Assembly: GCA_016185245.1 (NCBI GenBank)
Contig: JACPNZ010000051.1
Location: 84,723 to 148,722, forward strand
DNA from: Hyphomicrobiales bacterium
Lineage (GTDB): Bacteria > Pseudomonadota > Alphaproteobacteria > Rhizobiales > Aestuariivirgaceae
Reading direction: 5' to 3'
Length of the DNA: 64,000 nt
In this document: positions 42,539 through 50,269 of the stretch, piece by piece
How positions within the stretch are numbered: position 1 is the stretch's first letter
Layout: each line of letters begins with the position of its first letter
Translations under genes and position numbers: made by a program
Notes under the pieces: model-generated
The model's database searches: none
The model's input: the letters and a program-made list of their open reading frames with translations, nothing else
Told to the model about the DNA's origin: nothing

Positions 42539-43774
42539 TCAGCGCTTGCCCCGACCGGCCTTCACGATCAGATGCTGCGGCCCGTAGGGGAAGCCGGTGA
42601 TGTTGCGGTTGCCCTTCTCGGTGATCACCAGAATGTCGTGCTCGCGATAACCGCCCGCCCCCTTCTGGCCCTCGGGGATCATGATCATCGGCTCCATGGA
42701 AACGACCATGCCCGGCACCAGCACCGCATCGCAGTCCTCGCGCAATTCGAGCCCGCCCTCGCGGCCGTAGTAATGGCAAAGCACGCCGAAGGAATGACCG
42801 TAGCCGAAGGTGCGGTACTTCAGGAGATCGTGCTCGGCATAGATCGCATTGAGGGCCTTGGCGACATCGGAGCATTTGGCACCGGGCACCAGGAGCTTCT
42901 TGCCCGCGTCGTGGACATGGCAATTCACTTCCCACAGGCGGATGTGCTCCTTCGAGGCGGTCTCGGCGAAGAGAGTGCGCTCGAGGGCGACGTAGTAGCC
43001 GGCCACCATCGGAAAGCAGTTGAGACTCAGGATATCGCCGCGCCTGATCTTGCGGCTGGTCACCGGATTATGAGCGCCATCGGTGTTGACGCCGGACTGA
43101 AACCAGGTCCAGGTGTCCATCAGCTCGGCATGGGGCCAGAGGCAGGCGATCTCGCGCACCATGGTCTGGGTCGAATGCAGCGCCACCTCGTGCTCGGGAA
43201 CCCCCACCGCCACGGCCTCGGCGACGGCGGCGCCACCCAGGTCGGCGACCTTTGCCATCTTGGCGATATGATGGATTTCCTCGGGTGACTTGATCATCCG
43301 CAGCCGCATCGAGGGGGCGGCGACATCGACGAACTCGACGCCGGGGAGCGCATCCTCAAGAGCTTTGCGGAAATCGACGCTCACATGGTCGAATTCGATG
43401 CCGATGCGCTTGCAGCCGGCGACCAGTCCCTTCACGGCGAGAAAGTAATTCTCCTTCGACCAGTCGGTGTAGGTGACATTATCGCCGAAGGAGCGCCTGG
43501 CCGGCTGGCCGCCGTCGATCGCCGCGGTCACTGAAGTCGTCTGCTTCTGGGTGATGACCAGGCCGTATTTGCGGCCGAAATAGCAATAGAGGAAGTCCGC
43601 GAGGTAGCAGATGTTATGGTAGGAGGTGAACAGGCAGGCATCGACATTGCTTTTCGCCATCCAACCGCGAATGGCATCCTGGCGGCGCTGCATTTCGCCG
43701 GCCGAAAAGGTGGGCTTGGGCCTCTTGCCATTGTTGCGATAGTCGACGAGGCTCGGACGTTCGACGGCTGACAT
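42539..43774 (-). CDS. Creatinase (creatine amidinohydrolase)
   Basis: 411 residues, the size of Pseudomonas creatinase, in the pita-bread M24 fold. The segments FTSYHNICYLADFLYCYFGR, MDTWTWFQSGVNTDGAHNPVT, RTFGYGHSFGVLCHYYGRE and VVSMEPMIMIPEGQKGAGGYREHDIL closely follow creatinase and hold the catalytic His in NTDGAH. The M24 aminopeptidase metal ligands are not all kept, as in creatinase. It hydrolyses creatine to sarcosine and urea, and the soxBDAG genes provide the next step. It diverges from a LysR gene over a 25-base inverted repeat. Confidence 0.92.
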   Translation of the reverse strand: MSAVERPSLVDYRNNGKRPKPTFSAGEMQRRQDAIRGWMAKSNVDACLFTSYHNICYLADFLYCYFGRKYGLVITQKQTTSVTAAIDGGQPARRSFGDNVTYTDWSKENYFLAVKGLVAGCKRIGIEFDHVSVDFRKALEDALPGVEFVDVAAPSMRLRMIKSPEEIHHIAKMAKVADLGGAAVAEAVAVGVPEHEVALHSTQTMVREIACLWPHAELMDTWTWFQSGVNTDGAHNPVTSRKIRRGDILSLNCFPMVAGYYVALERTLFAETASKEHIRLWEVNCHVHDAGKKLLVPGAKCSDVAKALNAIYAEHDLLKYRTFGYGHSFGVLCHYYGREGGLELREDCDAVLVPGMVVSMEPMIMIPEGQKGAGGYREHDILVITEKGNRNITGFPYGPQHLIVKAGRGKR

Positions 43775-43848
43775 GCACTTGCTCCGGGCTGAAAGGAGCC
43801 CGATTTGCTATCGGACGGGGCCTTGTGTCAAAGGAGGTTCGCTCACAT

Positions 43849-43873
43849 ACTCTATGAGCAAAACTCATGGAGT
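43849..43873. promoter_or_regulatory. LysR-type operator between creatinase and lysR
   Basis: ACTCTATGAG and CTCATGGAGT are inverted repeats with nine of ten matches around CAAAA, placed just before the lysR Shine-Dalgarno. The inner TGAG-N5-CTCA contains a T-N11-A core of LysR sites. The site lies 75 bases from the creatinase start. Confidence 0.65.
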
Positions 43874-43878
43874 TTCAG

Positions 43879-44775
43879 ATGCCCCGGCTGCCGCCGCTCA
43901 ACGCCCTCAAGTGCTTCGAGGCGGCGGCGCGTTGGGCGAGCTTCTCGCGGGCGGCCGAGGAACTGCATGTCACCCAGTCGGCGGTGAGCCACCAGATTCG
44001 CCAGCTCGAACAGTGGTTCGGCCTTACCCTGTTTGACCGGCAGGGGCGTCAGACGGTGCCGACACCGAAGGCCGAGGAACTGGCGCGGGCCCTCGCCGAA
44101 GCCTTCGACATCATGGGCGTGGCCTGTAAGCGGATCACCCAGAGCGATGCGGGGCCGGCTCTCACTATCGCCTCGCTGCCGTCCATTGCGACAATCTGGC
44201 TCATACCTCGGCTATCGCAGTTCTTCCGTACCCATCCCGAGATTTCGGTGAAGGTAGTCTACGCCTTCGCCCATCAGCAGCTCAACTTCGACGACTATGA
44301 CATCGCCATCCTGTGGGGCACGGGCGACTGGGAGGATTGCCGCAAGACAAGCTTCCTCGGCGGTGCCACGGTGGCGGTCTGCAACGCCGGCTTCCTCGAG
44401 AAGGAGGGGCCGTTCGACGCCCCCCAGGCGATGCTCGGCAAGCCGCTCTTACACGACACCGACCGGATCGGCTGGCAGACCTGGATGCGGGCGGCGGGTC
44501 TCAAGCGTGCAGGCCCGGCACCGGGGCCGATCTTCGAGGATTTCAACCTGTTGCGGGCGGCGGCCCTTGCCGGCCAAGGACTGGCACTTTGCCCGCAGGC
44601 GCTGATCCGCGACGATCTCGCCTCGGGACGGCTGGTGCAGCCCTTCGCTACTGCCATCCGCCACGACCATGCCTATTACATCATCGAGCCCGCCGATCAT
44701 CAGCATCGCCATGCGGCGGCGATTGCCGCCTTCAAGGACTGGCTGGTCGGCGAGGCGGCATCCCCGGCCACTTGA
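43879..44775 (+). CDS. LysR-family regulator, GcvA-like, probable creatinase regulator
   Basis: 298 residues from ATG 43879, chosen for GGAG eight bases upstream; 43867 is also in frame. The HTH is [40 protein letters not shown], and the substrate domain has [20 protein letters not shown], close to GcvA regulators. It is divergent from creatinase, so it likely senses creatine or sarcosine; the effector is inferred. Its gene is followed by moaA 31 bases later. Confidence 0.9.
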   Translation: MPRLPPLNALKCFEAAARWASFSRAAEELHVTQSAVSHQIRQLEQWFGLTLFDRQGRQTVPTPKAEELARALAEAFDIMGVACKRITQSDAGPALTIASLPSIATIWLIPRLSQFFRTHPEISVKVVYAFAHQQLNFDDYDIAILWGTGDWEDCRKTSFLGGATVAVCNAGFLEKEGPFDAPQAMLGKPLLHDTDRIGWQTWMRAAGLKRAGPAPGPIFEDFNLLRAAALAGQGLALCPQALIRDDLASGRLVQPFATAIRHDHAYYIIEPADHQHRHAAAIAAFKDWLVGEAASPAT

Positions 44776-44780
44776 CCGGC

Positions 44781-44806
44781 GCGCTATATACGGCCAGATA
44801 TATCGC
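44781..44806 (+). promoter_or_regulatory. Inverted repeat abutting the moaA start codon
   Basis: GCGCTATAT and ATATATCGC (eight of nine paired) surround an eight-base centre and end one base before ATG 44807. It contains TATATA and the gene lacks a Shine-Dalgarno. It may be an operator over the promoter of a leaderless or short-leader transcript. Confidence 0.4.
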
Positions 44807-45814
44807 ATGCCGACCCTAGCCCCGATGATCGATCCGTTCGGCCGCCACGTAGCCTACCTGCGTGTGTCGGTGACCGACCGCTGCGATTTCCGCTGTGTCT
44901 ATTGCATGGCGGAGGACATGACTTTCCTGCCCAAGCGCGATCTCTTGTCGCTTGAGGAACTCGACCGGGTGTGCTCGGCGTTCATCGACAAGGGGGTGCG
45001 CAAAATCCGGCTGACCGGCGGCGAGCCCCTGGTGCGCAAGAGCATCATGACGCTGGTTCAAAGCCTCGGCCGGCACCTGCGCTCGGGGGCGCTCGACGAA
45101 TTGACCCTCACCACCAACGGCAGCCAGCTAGCGAAATATGCCGGCGAGTTAGCCTTCCACGGGGTGCGGCGCATCAATGTCTCGGTCGATACCCTCGATC
45201 CCTCAAAGTTCAAGGCGATCACCCGCTGGGGCGATCTCGCCAAGGTGCAGGAGGGCATTCGCGCCGCCCAGGCCGCAGGGCTGGCGATCAAGATCAACGC
45301 CGTGGCGCTGAAGGGCGTCAACGATGGGGAAATCCCCGAGATGATCCGCTGGGCCCATGGGCAGGGCATGGATCTGACGCTGATCGAGACCATGCCCTTG
45401 GGCGACATCGACGGCGACCGCACCGACCAGTATTTGCCGCTGTCGGTGGTGCGGGCCGGGCTGATGGATCGCTTCACGCTCGAAGATATTCCCTACAAGA
45501 CGGGTGGCCCCGCCCGCTATGTGCGGGTTGCGGAGACCGGCGGCAGGCTCGGATTCATCACGCCGCTCACCCATAATTTCTGCGAAAGCTGCAATCGGGT
45601 GCGGCTCACCTGCACCGGCACGCTCTACATGTGCCTCGGCCAGGAAGATGCCGCCGACCTGCGGGCACCTCTGCGGGCCTCCGAGGGCAACGAGCTTCTA
45701 AACTCGGCCATCGACGAGGCGATTTCACGGAAGCCCAAGGGCCACGACTTTATCATCGACCGCCGTCACAACAAGCCGGCCGTGGCCCGCCATATGAGTG
45801 TGACGGGCGGCTGA
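44807..45814 (+). CDS. moaA: GTP 3',8-cyclase, molybdenum cofactor biosynthesis
   Basis: 335 residues. Radical SAM cluster CX3CX2C as [21 protein letters not shown], and a second C-terminal [4Fe-4S] site with [15 protein letters not shown] and TLYMCLG. It converts GTP to 3',8-cH2GTP, the first step of Moco synthesis, which supports the xanthine dehydrogenase elsewhere in the window. The terminal double glycine (TGG) that other MoaA enzymes need is present. No other moa genes are nearby. ATG 44825 is an alternative start. Confidence 0.95.
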   Translation: MPTLAPMIDPFGRHVAYLRVSVTDRCDFRCVYCMAEDMTFLPKRDLLSLEELDRVCSAFIDKGVRKIRLTGGEPLVRKSIMTLVQSLGRHLRSGALDELTLTTNGSQLAKYAGELAFHGVRRINVSVDTLDPSKFKAITRWGDLAKVQEGIRAAQAAGLAIKINAVALKGVNDGEIPEMIRWAHGQGMDLTLIETMPLGDIDGDRTDQYLPLSVVRAGLMDRFTLEDIPYKTGGPARYVRVAETGGRLGFITPLTHNFCESCNRVRLTCTGTLYMCLGQEDAADLRAPLRASEGNELLNSAIDEAISRKPKGHDFIIDRRHNKPAVARHMSVTGG

Positions 45815-45822
45815 GTCAGCCT

Positions 45823-46398
45823 TTACGAGTGTGGCGACATGCCCGTGGCGATCATCAGATGATGCGTCTGGTGATGCATCCCAAGGGTCAGAAGGCCGAT
45901 GAAGCCAAGGCCGCGCACCTCGTCCACCGGCACGTTGGCAGGGGGATTAGCAGTCAAATCGGCGCCTTCGGACGTCTTGGCAGCAATGAGCTTCCAGCCG
46001 TCAACACCATTCATCGTGGCCGCGTGGGCCATGACCATCCGTTGGATCGAATCCCGGACAGACCCCTCGCCGCTCACAACAAAGGTCATGCCGCCCTGGA
46101 CCGGTCTATCGGTTACAACGGCGTAGAGCGTCACATTGTTCATGTCGATCAGATGCTGGCGAAGAGCCTCCAGACTGACCTTGGACCAGTCGGTCGCAGG
46201 ATCCGATTGCAAGATTTCGGCAATCTCCTGAATTGCCGCGAACGCCGACTGGCCGGGCTCCTGCGGCACTCCGGTTCCCATCATGGCGTTGTGGTTCATG
46301 CCCATCATGCCGTGCATGAGAGACTGGTTCTGATCCTGTGCCGTGGCCGCACCTGTCGATAGGAACAGAACGACGACAGCTATTCGAAGGGGTGTCAT
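45823..46398 (-). CDS. Exported Met/His-rich hypothetical protein
   Basis: 191 residues. Signal peptide MTPLRIAVVVLFLSTGAATA-Q, cleavage near residue 20. The mature N-terminus is rich in methionine and histidine (SLMHGMMGMNHNAMMG), and the C-terminus has LGMHHQTHHLMIATGM, both of the type that binds copper(I) or silver in the periplasm. ATG 46398 has AGGAG six bases upstream; the frame is open to 46425. I do not recognise a named family. It is divergent from a Crp-like regulator whose start overlaps a perfect palindrome, so the two probably form a metal- or stress-responsive pair. Confidence 0.7.
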   Translation of the reverse strand: MTPLRIAVVVLFLSTGAATAQDQNQSLMHGMMGMNHNAMMGTGVPQEPGQSAFAAIQEIAEILQSDPATDWSKVSLEALRQHLIDMNNVTLYAVVTDRPVQGGMTFVVSGEGSVRDSIQRMVMAHAATMNGVDGWKLIAAKTSEGADLTANPPANVPVDEVRGLGFIGLLTLGMHHQTHHLMIATGMSPHS

Positions 46399-46452
46399 TG
46401 AGGCTCCTGAAAGTTGGAATTGCAACCACTTGCCAGAACTGCCGGACTTCCT

Positions 46453-46470
46453 ACATGATAACTATCATGT
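46453..46470. promoter_or_regulatory. Perfect palindrome at the Crp-like gene start
   Basis: ACATGATA and TATCATGT flank a 2-base centre. It overlaps both candidate start codons (46455, 46467) of the Crp-like gene and lies 55 bases upstream of the divergent Met/His-rich gene. It would be a good autoregulatory operator. Confidence 0.65.
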
Positions 46471-47003
46471 TGCATGCGTTGGCAAGTTTCGCCGGCCACG
46501 AGCGAGTCCTGAGCCGGGGGCAATACCTGTTCCATCTGGGCGACCCGGTCACGCATATGCTGATTATTACGGCCGGGGAGGCGCAACTGGTCAGGCGGCA
46601 GCCGGGCGGCAATGAGATCGTGCTGCAGCGCGCTCCTGCGGGCTCGGTTCTCGCTGAAGCTTCCCTCTTTGCCAACCACTATCATTGCGATGCGATTGCG
46701 GTCACGGGCGTCAAGGCGCGCCTAATTCCGCGTACGGCGATGCGGGCCCGCTTCGACAGCGACCCGGTTTTCGCGGCGGCCTGGGCCAAGCATCTTGCCG
46801 GCGAGGTGCGACTTGCACGTCAGCGCGCCGAAATCCTCGCTCTGAAGACGGTGACGGAACGGTTCGATGCCTGGATCGCACTGCACGGCTCCGCCCCTGA
46901 GAGGGGATCATGGAAACAGGTCGCAATGGAAATCGGCACCAGCCCGGAAGTGCTCTACCGGGAGCTTGCGCGAAGGCGCGCCGTGGATCGAGGAACTGAT
47001 TGA
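46455..47003 (+). CDS. Crp/Fnr-family transcriptional regulator
   Basis: 182 residues from ATG 46455; ATG 46467 is also possible. The cyclic-nucleotide-binding-like beta-roll spans about residues 15-110 (ILSRG-like VLSRGQYLFHLGDPVTHMLII, GSVLAEASLF). The C-terminus is a short winged HTH (SWKQVAMEIGTSPEVLYRELARRRA). The domain lacks the [4Fe-4S] cysteine set of FNR. It is shorter than typical Crp proteins (200-230). Its target is probably the divergent Met/His-rich gene, and the effector is unknown. Confidence 0.8.
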   Translation: MITIMLHALASFAGHERVLSRGQYLFHLGDPVTHMLIITAGEAQLVRRQPGGNEIVLQRAPAGSVLAEASLFANHYHCDAIAVTGVKARLIPRTAMRARFDSDPVFAAAWAKHLAGEVRLARQRAEILALKTVTERFDAWIALHGSAPERGSWKQVAMEIGTSPEVLYRELARRRAVDRGTD

Positions 47004-47114
47004 TCAGCTTGGGACTATCGTTTGGCTGATGCTAGCGGTATTGCCTGCCGGCAGATTTGCTCACATCGCATCGCGATCCAAGTCAACGACCTCCTCATTG
47101 CCGCGAGGCGCTCA

Positions 47115-47876
47115 TTAGAGATATCGCCAGAACGCCAGCCCGGTGAGGCAGACGGCCCAGACGACGATGGCACGGCGCACCAGTTGCGGCGGCAGGCGCC
47201 TTGCAAGCTTCACCGCGAAATAGCCGCCGGTGACAGCACCCGCCATCATGACCAGCGACGGCTGCCAGCGGATCACCCCGGCGCGGGCGAAGATGACGAT
47301 CGAAATGACCGTCATCAGGGTGATGGTGACATTGCGGATGGCATTCGCCTCATGGATGCTCAGGTGCGAGAAGATCGCATAGATGGCGAACATCACGATC
47401 CCCATGCCGAGGCCGAAGTAGCCGCCGTAGACATAGACGAGAAACTCACATAGGAACGACAGCCACAGCCAGCGGCTGCCGTCGAAGGCGAAGTCGCGCT
47501 CGAGCTTGCGCTTGATCCAGGGGCCGAGGGCGAAGGACAGCGTGGCAAAGAGCAGGAGCCAGGGGATCGCCTTGCGGAACGAGGCCTGGCCGGTATAAAT
47601 CAAGATGGTCGAACCGATGATGCCGCCGAGCCCCGCCAGAAACAGGCGGAAGCCCAGATGCTTTCGCACCCCCGCCAGTTCATGGCGGTAGACGAAACTA
47701 CCCACCACATTGGCCGGCAAGACCGCCACGAAGTTCGAGGCATTGGCTTCGATCTCGCTCATCCCCGCCGCCACCAGCAAGGGAAAGGTCATGAAGCCGG
47801 CGCCGCCCGCCATGACGTTGATCAGGCCGGCCAAGACGCCGCCGGCGAACAGCAGGGCCATTTCCTTCAGGTCCAA
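47115..47876 (-). CDS. TauE/SafE family sulfite/anion exporter
   Basis: 253 residues, about eight membrane helices. The family motifs are GGVLAGLINVMAGGAGFMTFPLLVAAG near the N-terminus and YGGYFGLGMGIVMFAIYA in the second repeat. The TTG start at 47876 has GGGGAG eight bases upstream. Members move sulfite, sulfoacetate or other organosulfur anions. It diverges from the polyketide synthase gene with 76 bases between. No sulfur genes are adjacent except, far away, the DddQ-like cupin. Confidence 0.85.
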   Translation of the reverse strand: MDLKEMALLFAGGVLAGLINVMAGGAGFMTFPLLVAAGMSEIEANASNFVAVLPANVVGSFVYRHELAGVRKHLGFRLFLAGLGGIIGSTILIYTGQASFRKAIPWLLLFATLSFALGPWIKRKLERDFAFDGSRWLWLSFLCEFLVYVYGGYFGLGMGIVMFAIYAIFSHLSIHEANAIRNVTITLMTVISIVIFARAGVIRWQPSLVMMAGAVTGGYFAVKLARRLPPQLVRRAIVVWAVCLTGLAFWRYL

Positions 47877-47952
47877 GACGATAGCTCCCCTGACCGGTTA
47901 TGCCGGGACTAAACCGCCGCCGGCAAGCGTAAGGCTTGCAGAGGAGATACGC

Positions 47953-48993
47953 GTGCACGCCAGACTGCTAAGCCTTGCGACGGCCGTGCCCGAACACGTG
48001 CTGAGGACCGAGGATGTGATCAGGGAAGCCGCCGCGATCTTCGGCGGGCGCCATTCCGATTTCGAGCGACTGCGGCCGGTCTTCGCCAACAGCGGCATCG
48101 AGCGCCGCCATTCGGTCAAGCCCTATGGCTGGTTCCACGGCGCACCTGGCTGGCCGGAGCGAAGCGAAGCCTTCATCGCGGGGGCGTGCGACCTGTTCCG
48201 CCAGGTTGCCGACCGGGCGCTGGCCCAGGCCGGGGTGGTGGCCGGCGACATTGATACCATCGTCACCGTCTCCTCGACCGGGGTGGCGACACCCACGATC
48301 GAGGCGCGGGTGCTGCATGAGCTGGGCTTCCGCGACGACGTGCGCCGGGTGCCGGTGTTCGGACTGGGCTGCGCCGGAGGTGTCTCGGGCCTGTCGCTGG
48401 CTGCCCGCCTGGCCATGGCCGATCCGGGCTCCACTGTCCTCCTGGTGGTGGTCGAGCTGTGCAGCCTGGCCTTCCGGGCCGACGAGCTGACGAAGTCGAA
48501 CATCATCGCCACGGCACTGTTCGGCGACGGGGCGGCGGCTTGTGTGCTTTCGACGGTTGGCGATGGCCGCGGCGCCATCGAGCATGTGGGCGAGCACACC
48601 TGGCCCCGGACCCTCGACGTGATGGGCTGGCGCATGGACACCACGGGCTTTGGCGCGATCTTCGCCCGCAGCATTCCCGACCTTGTAGCAACCGAACTAC
48701 GGCCCGTTGCTGATGCCTTTCTCAACCGCCACGGGCTGAGTTTCGCCGACATCGGCGATTACACCTTCCACCCGGGCGGAGCCAAGGTGATCACGGCGCT
48801 GGAAGAGGCCTTCGCCCTGCAGGGCGGGCGATTGCGTCACGAGCGGGAAATCCTTGCCAATTATGGCAACATGTCGGCGCCGACAGTGCTGTTCGTGCTC
48901 GACCGGGCCGGGCCCAACCGCTTTGCCGGACGGCGCTTCATTTCATCGCTGGGACCGGGGTTTAGCGCAAGCTTCCTGACTATGCTACAATAA
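47953..48993 (+). CDS. Type III polyketide synthase (chalcone-synthase-like)
   Basis: 346 residues from GTG 47953, which has GGAG seven bases upstream. The catalytic triad is Cys in VPVFGLGCAGGVSGLSLA, His in GDYTFHPGGAKVI and Asn in LANYGNMSAPTVLFVLDR. It condenses an acyl-CoA starter with malonyl-CoA to alkylpyrones or alkylresorcinols. It is followed after four bases by an ICMT-type methyltransferase, a pairing known from Bacillus bpsA-bpsB, where the product is an alkylpyrone methyl ether. The longer open frame upstream is not coding. Confidence 0.93.
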   Translation: MHARLLSLATAVPEHVLRTEDVIREAAAIFGGRHSDFERLRPVFANSGIERRHSVKPYGWFHGAPGWPERSEAFIAGACDLFRQVADRALAQAGVVAGDIDTIVTVSSTGVATPTIEARVLHELGFRDDVRRVPVFGLGCAGGVSGLSLAARLAMADPGSTVLLVVVELCSLAFRADELTKSNIIATALFGDGAAACVLSTVGDGRGAIEHVGEHTWPRTLDVMGWRMDTTGFGAIFARSIPDLVATELRPVADAFLNRHGLSFADIGDYTFHPGGAKVITALEEAFALQGGRLRHEREILANYGNMSAPTVLFVLDRAGPNRFAGRRFISSLGPGFSASFLTMLQ

Positions 48994-48997
48994 AAAT

Positions 48998-49519
48998 ATG
49001 TGGACCAATATCGTCATCCTGTCGCTCGTCACCGTGCAGCGCCTGATCGAGCTTTACATCGGCCGCCGCAACACCAAGAGGCTGCTCGCCCGCGGCGGCT
49101 TCGAGGTGGCCTCGGGACACTATCCGCTGTTTGTCATCCTGCACGCCATGTGGCTGGCGGGGCTATGGTATCTGGCGTTGGGCTTGGCCGTGAGCTGGCC
49201 CTGGGTCTTCGCCTATCTGGTGCTGGAAGCTGGCCGCGGCTGGGTCATCGCCGCCCTCGGCGGCCGCTGGACCACCCGCATCATTGTGATGCCGGGCGAG
49301 GAATTGACCGCCCGTGGCCCCTACCGGTTCTTCCGGCACCCGAACTACATGATCGTGGCGGGCGAAATCTTCATCCTGCCGATGGCCTTTGGCCTCCTGT
49401 GGTATGCCCTGGTTTTCACTGTCCTCAATGGCGCCCTGCTCTATTGGCGGATCAGGTCGGAAGACGAAGCGCTGAAGCCCTTGCGCGAGGGTGCCCAGTC
49501 GCAGCCGGACGCCAACTGA
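48998..49519 (+). CDS. Isoprenylcysteine carboxyl methyltransferase family membrane protein
   Basis: 173 residues with four or five membrane helices. The ICMT signature is GPYRFFRHPNYMIVAGEI near residue 107, where the RHPNY motif contacts SAM. It starts four bases after the polyketide synthase stop and is likely its tailoring O-methyltransferase rather than a protein methylase. The methylated compound is unknown. A DUF1194 gene follows. Confidence 0.9.
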   Translation: MWTNIVILSLVTVQRLIELYIGRRNTKRLLARGGFEVASGHYPLFVILHAMWLAGLWYLALGLAVSWPWVFAYLVLEAGRGWVIAALGGRWTTRIIVMPGEELTARGPYRFFRHPNYMIVAGEIFILPMAFGLLWYALVFTVLNGALLYWRIRSEDEALKPLREGAQSQPDAN

Positions 49520-49537
49520 TCAGGGACCGGCGGGCGC

Positions 49538-50269
49538 GTGACAAGCCTGTGCCGGAAGTTATGGTGGGGACTTGGGCAACGGTCCCGCGGCACGGCGTTA
49601 TGCGCCTGCCTGGCGCTGGTTGTCGTGGCCGCCCCAGCCATGGCGGCAAAGAAAGTTCCCGTCGCGGTCCAACTGGTGCTGGCGCTCGATGCCTCGGCCA
49701 GCGTCGACGCCCGCGAATTCCGCTTGCAGATCGACGGTCTGGCGGCGGCCTTCGCCGACCCCGAGGTGCTGCGCGAAGTGGAAAACCTCAAGCCGCTGGG
49801 TGCGGCCATCGCGGTGGTGCAGTGGGGCGGGCCGGGCGAAACCCGCGTGGTACTGCCATTCACTCCAATCCAAAACGCCCGCGAGGCGAAAGCCTTCGGC
49901 TTCCGCGCCTCGCTCATCCGCCGCTGGCTGTATGGCAGCTCCACGTCCATCGCCGACGGCATCGCCGGCAGCCAAGCGCTGATCGAGACGGCAGACTTCC
50001 AGGCGGGCCGGCAGATCATCGATGTCTCGGGTGACGGCGCGGACAATGGCGGCGGCAACCTCGCTGCGGCACGGGCCCGTGCCAGGGCGGCCGGCATCAC
50101 CATCAACGGTCTGCCAATCATGGCCGACGATGCCGGGCTTGCCGACTATTACCTCAATCATGTGATCGCCGGCGACAGTGCCTTCGCCGAGCCTGCCCGC
50201 AATTTCGCGGACTTTGCCCGGGCCATCAAGGAAAAGCTGCTGCGCGAATTGCGTTTGCCTGAATCCTAA
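49538..50269 (+). CDS. DUF1194 exported protein with von Willebrand A-like metal site (copy 2)
   Basis: 243 residues from GTG 49538. The signal sequence ends near AAPAMA-A (residue about 36). The MIDAS-like motif is LVLALDASASVDAREFRLQIDGL, then VSGDGADNGGG. It parallels the copy at 40631-41338 with the same order of motifs, but clear divergence outside them. It follows the methyltransferase by 18 bases, so it may be in the polyketide unit. Its end overlaps the convergent M20 gene by four bases. Confidence 0.85.
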   Translation: MTSLCRKLWWGLGQRSRGTALCACLALVVVAAPAMAAKKVPVAVQLVLALDASASVDAREFRLQIDGLAAAFADPEVLREVENLKPLGAAIAVVQWGGPGETRVVLPFTPIQNAREAKAFGFRASLIRRWLYGSSTSIADGIAGSQALIETADFQAGRQIIDVSGDGADNGGGNLAAARARARAAGITINGLPIMADDAGLADYYLNHVIAGDSAFAEPARNFADFARAIKEKLLRELRLPES

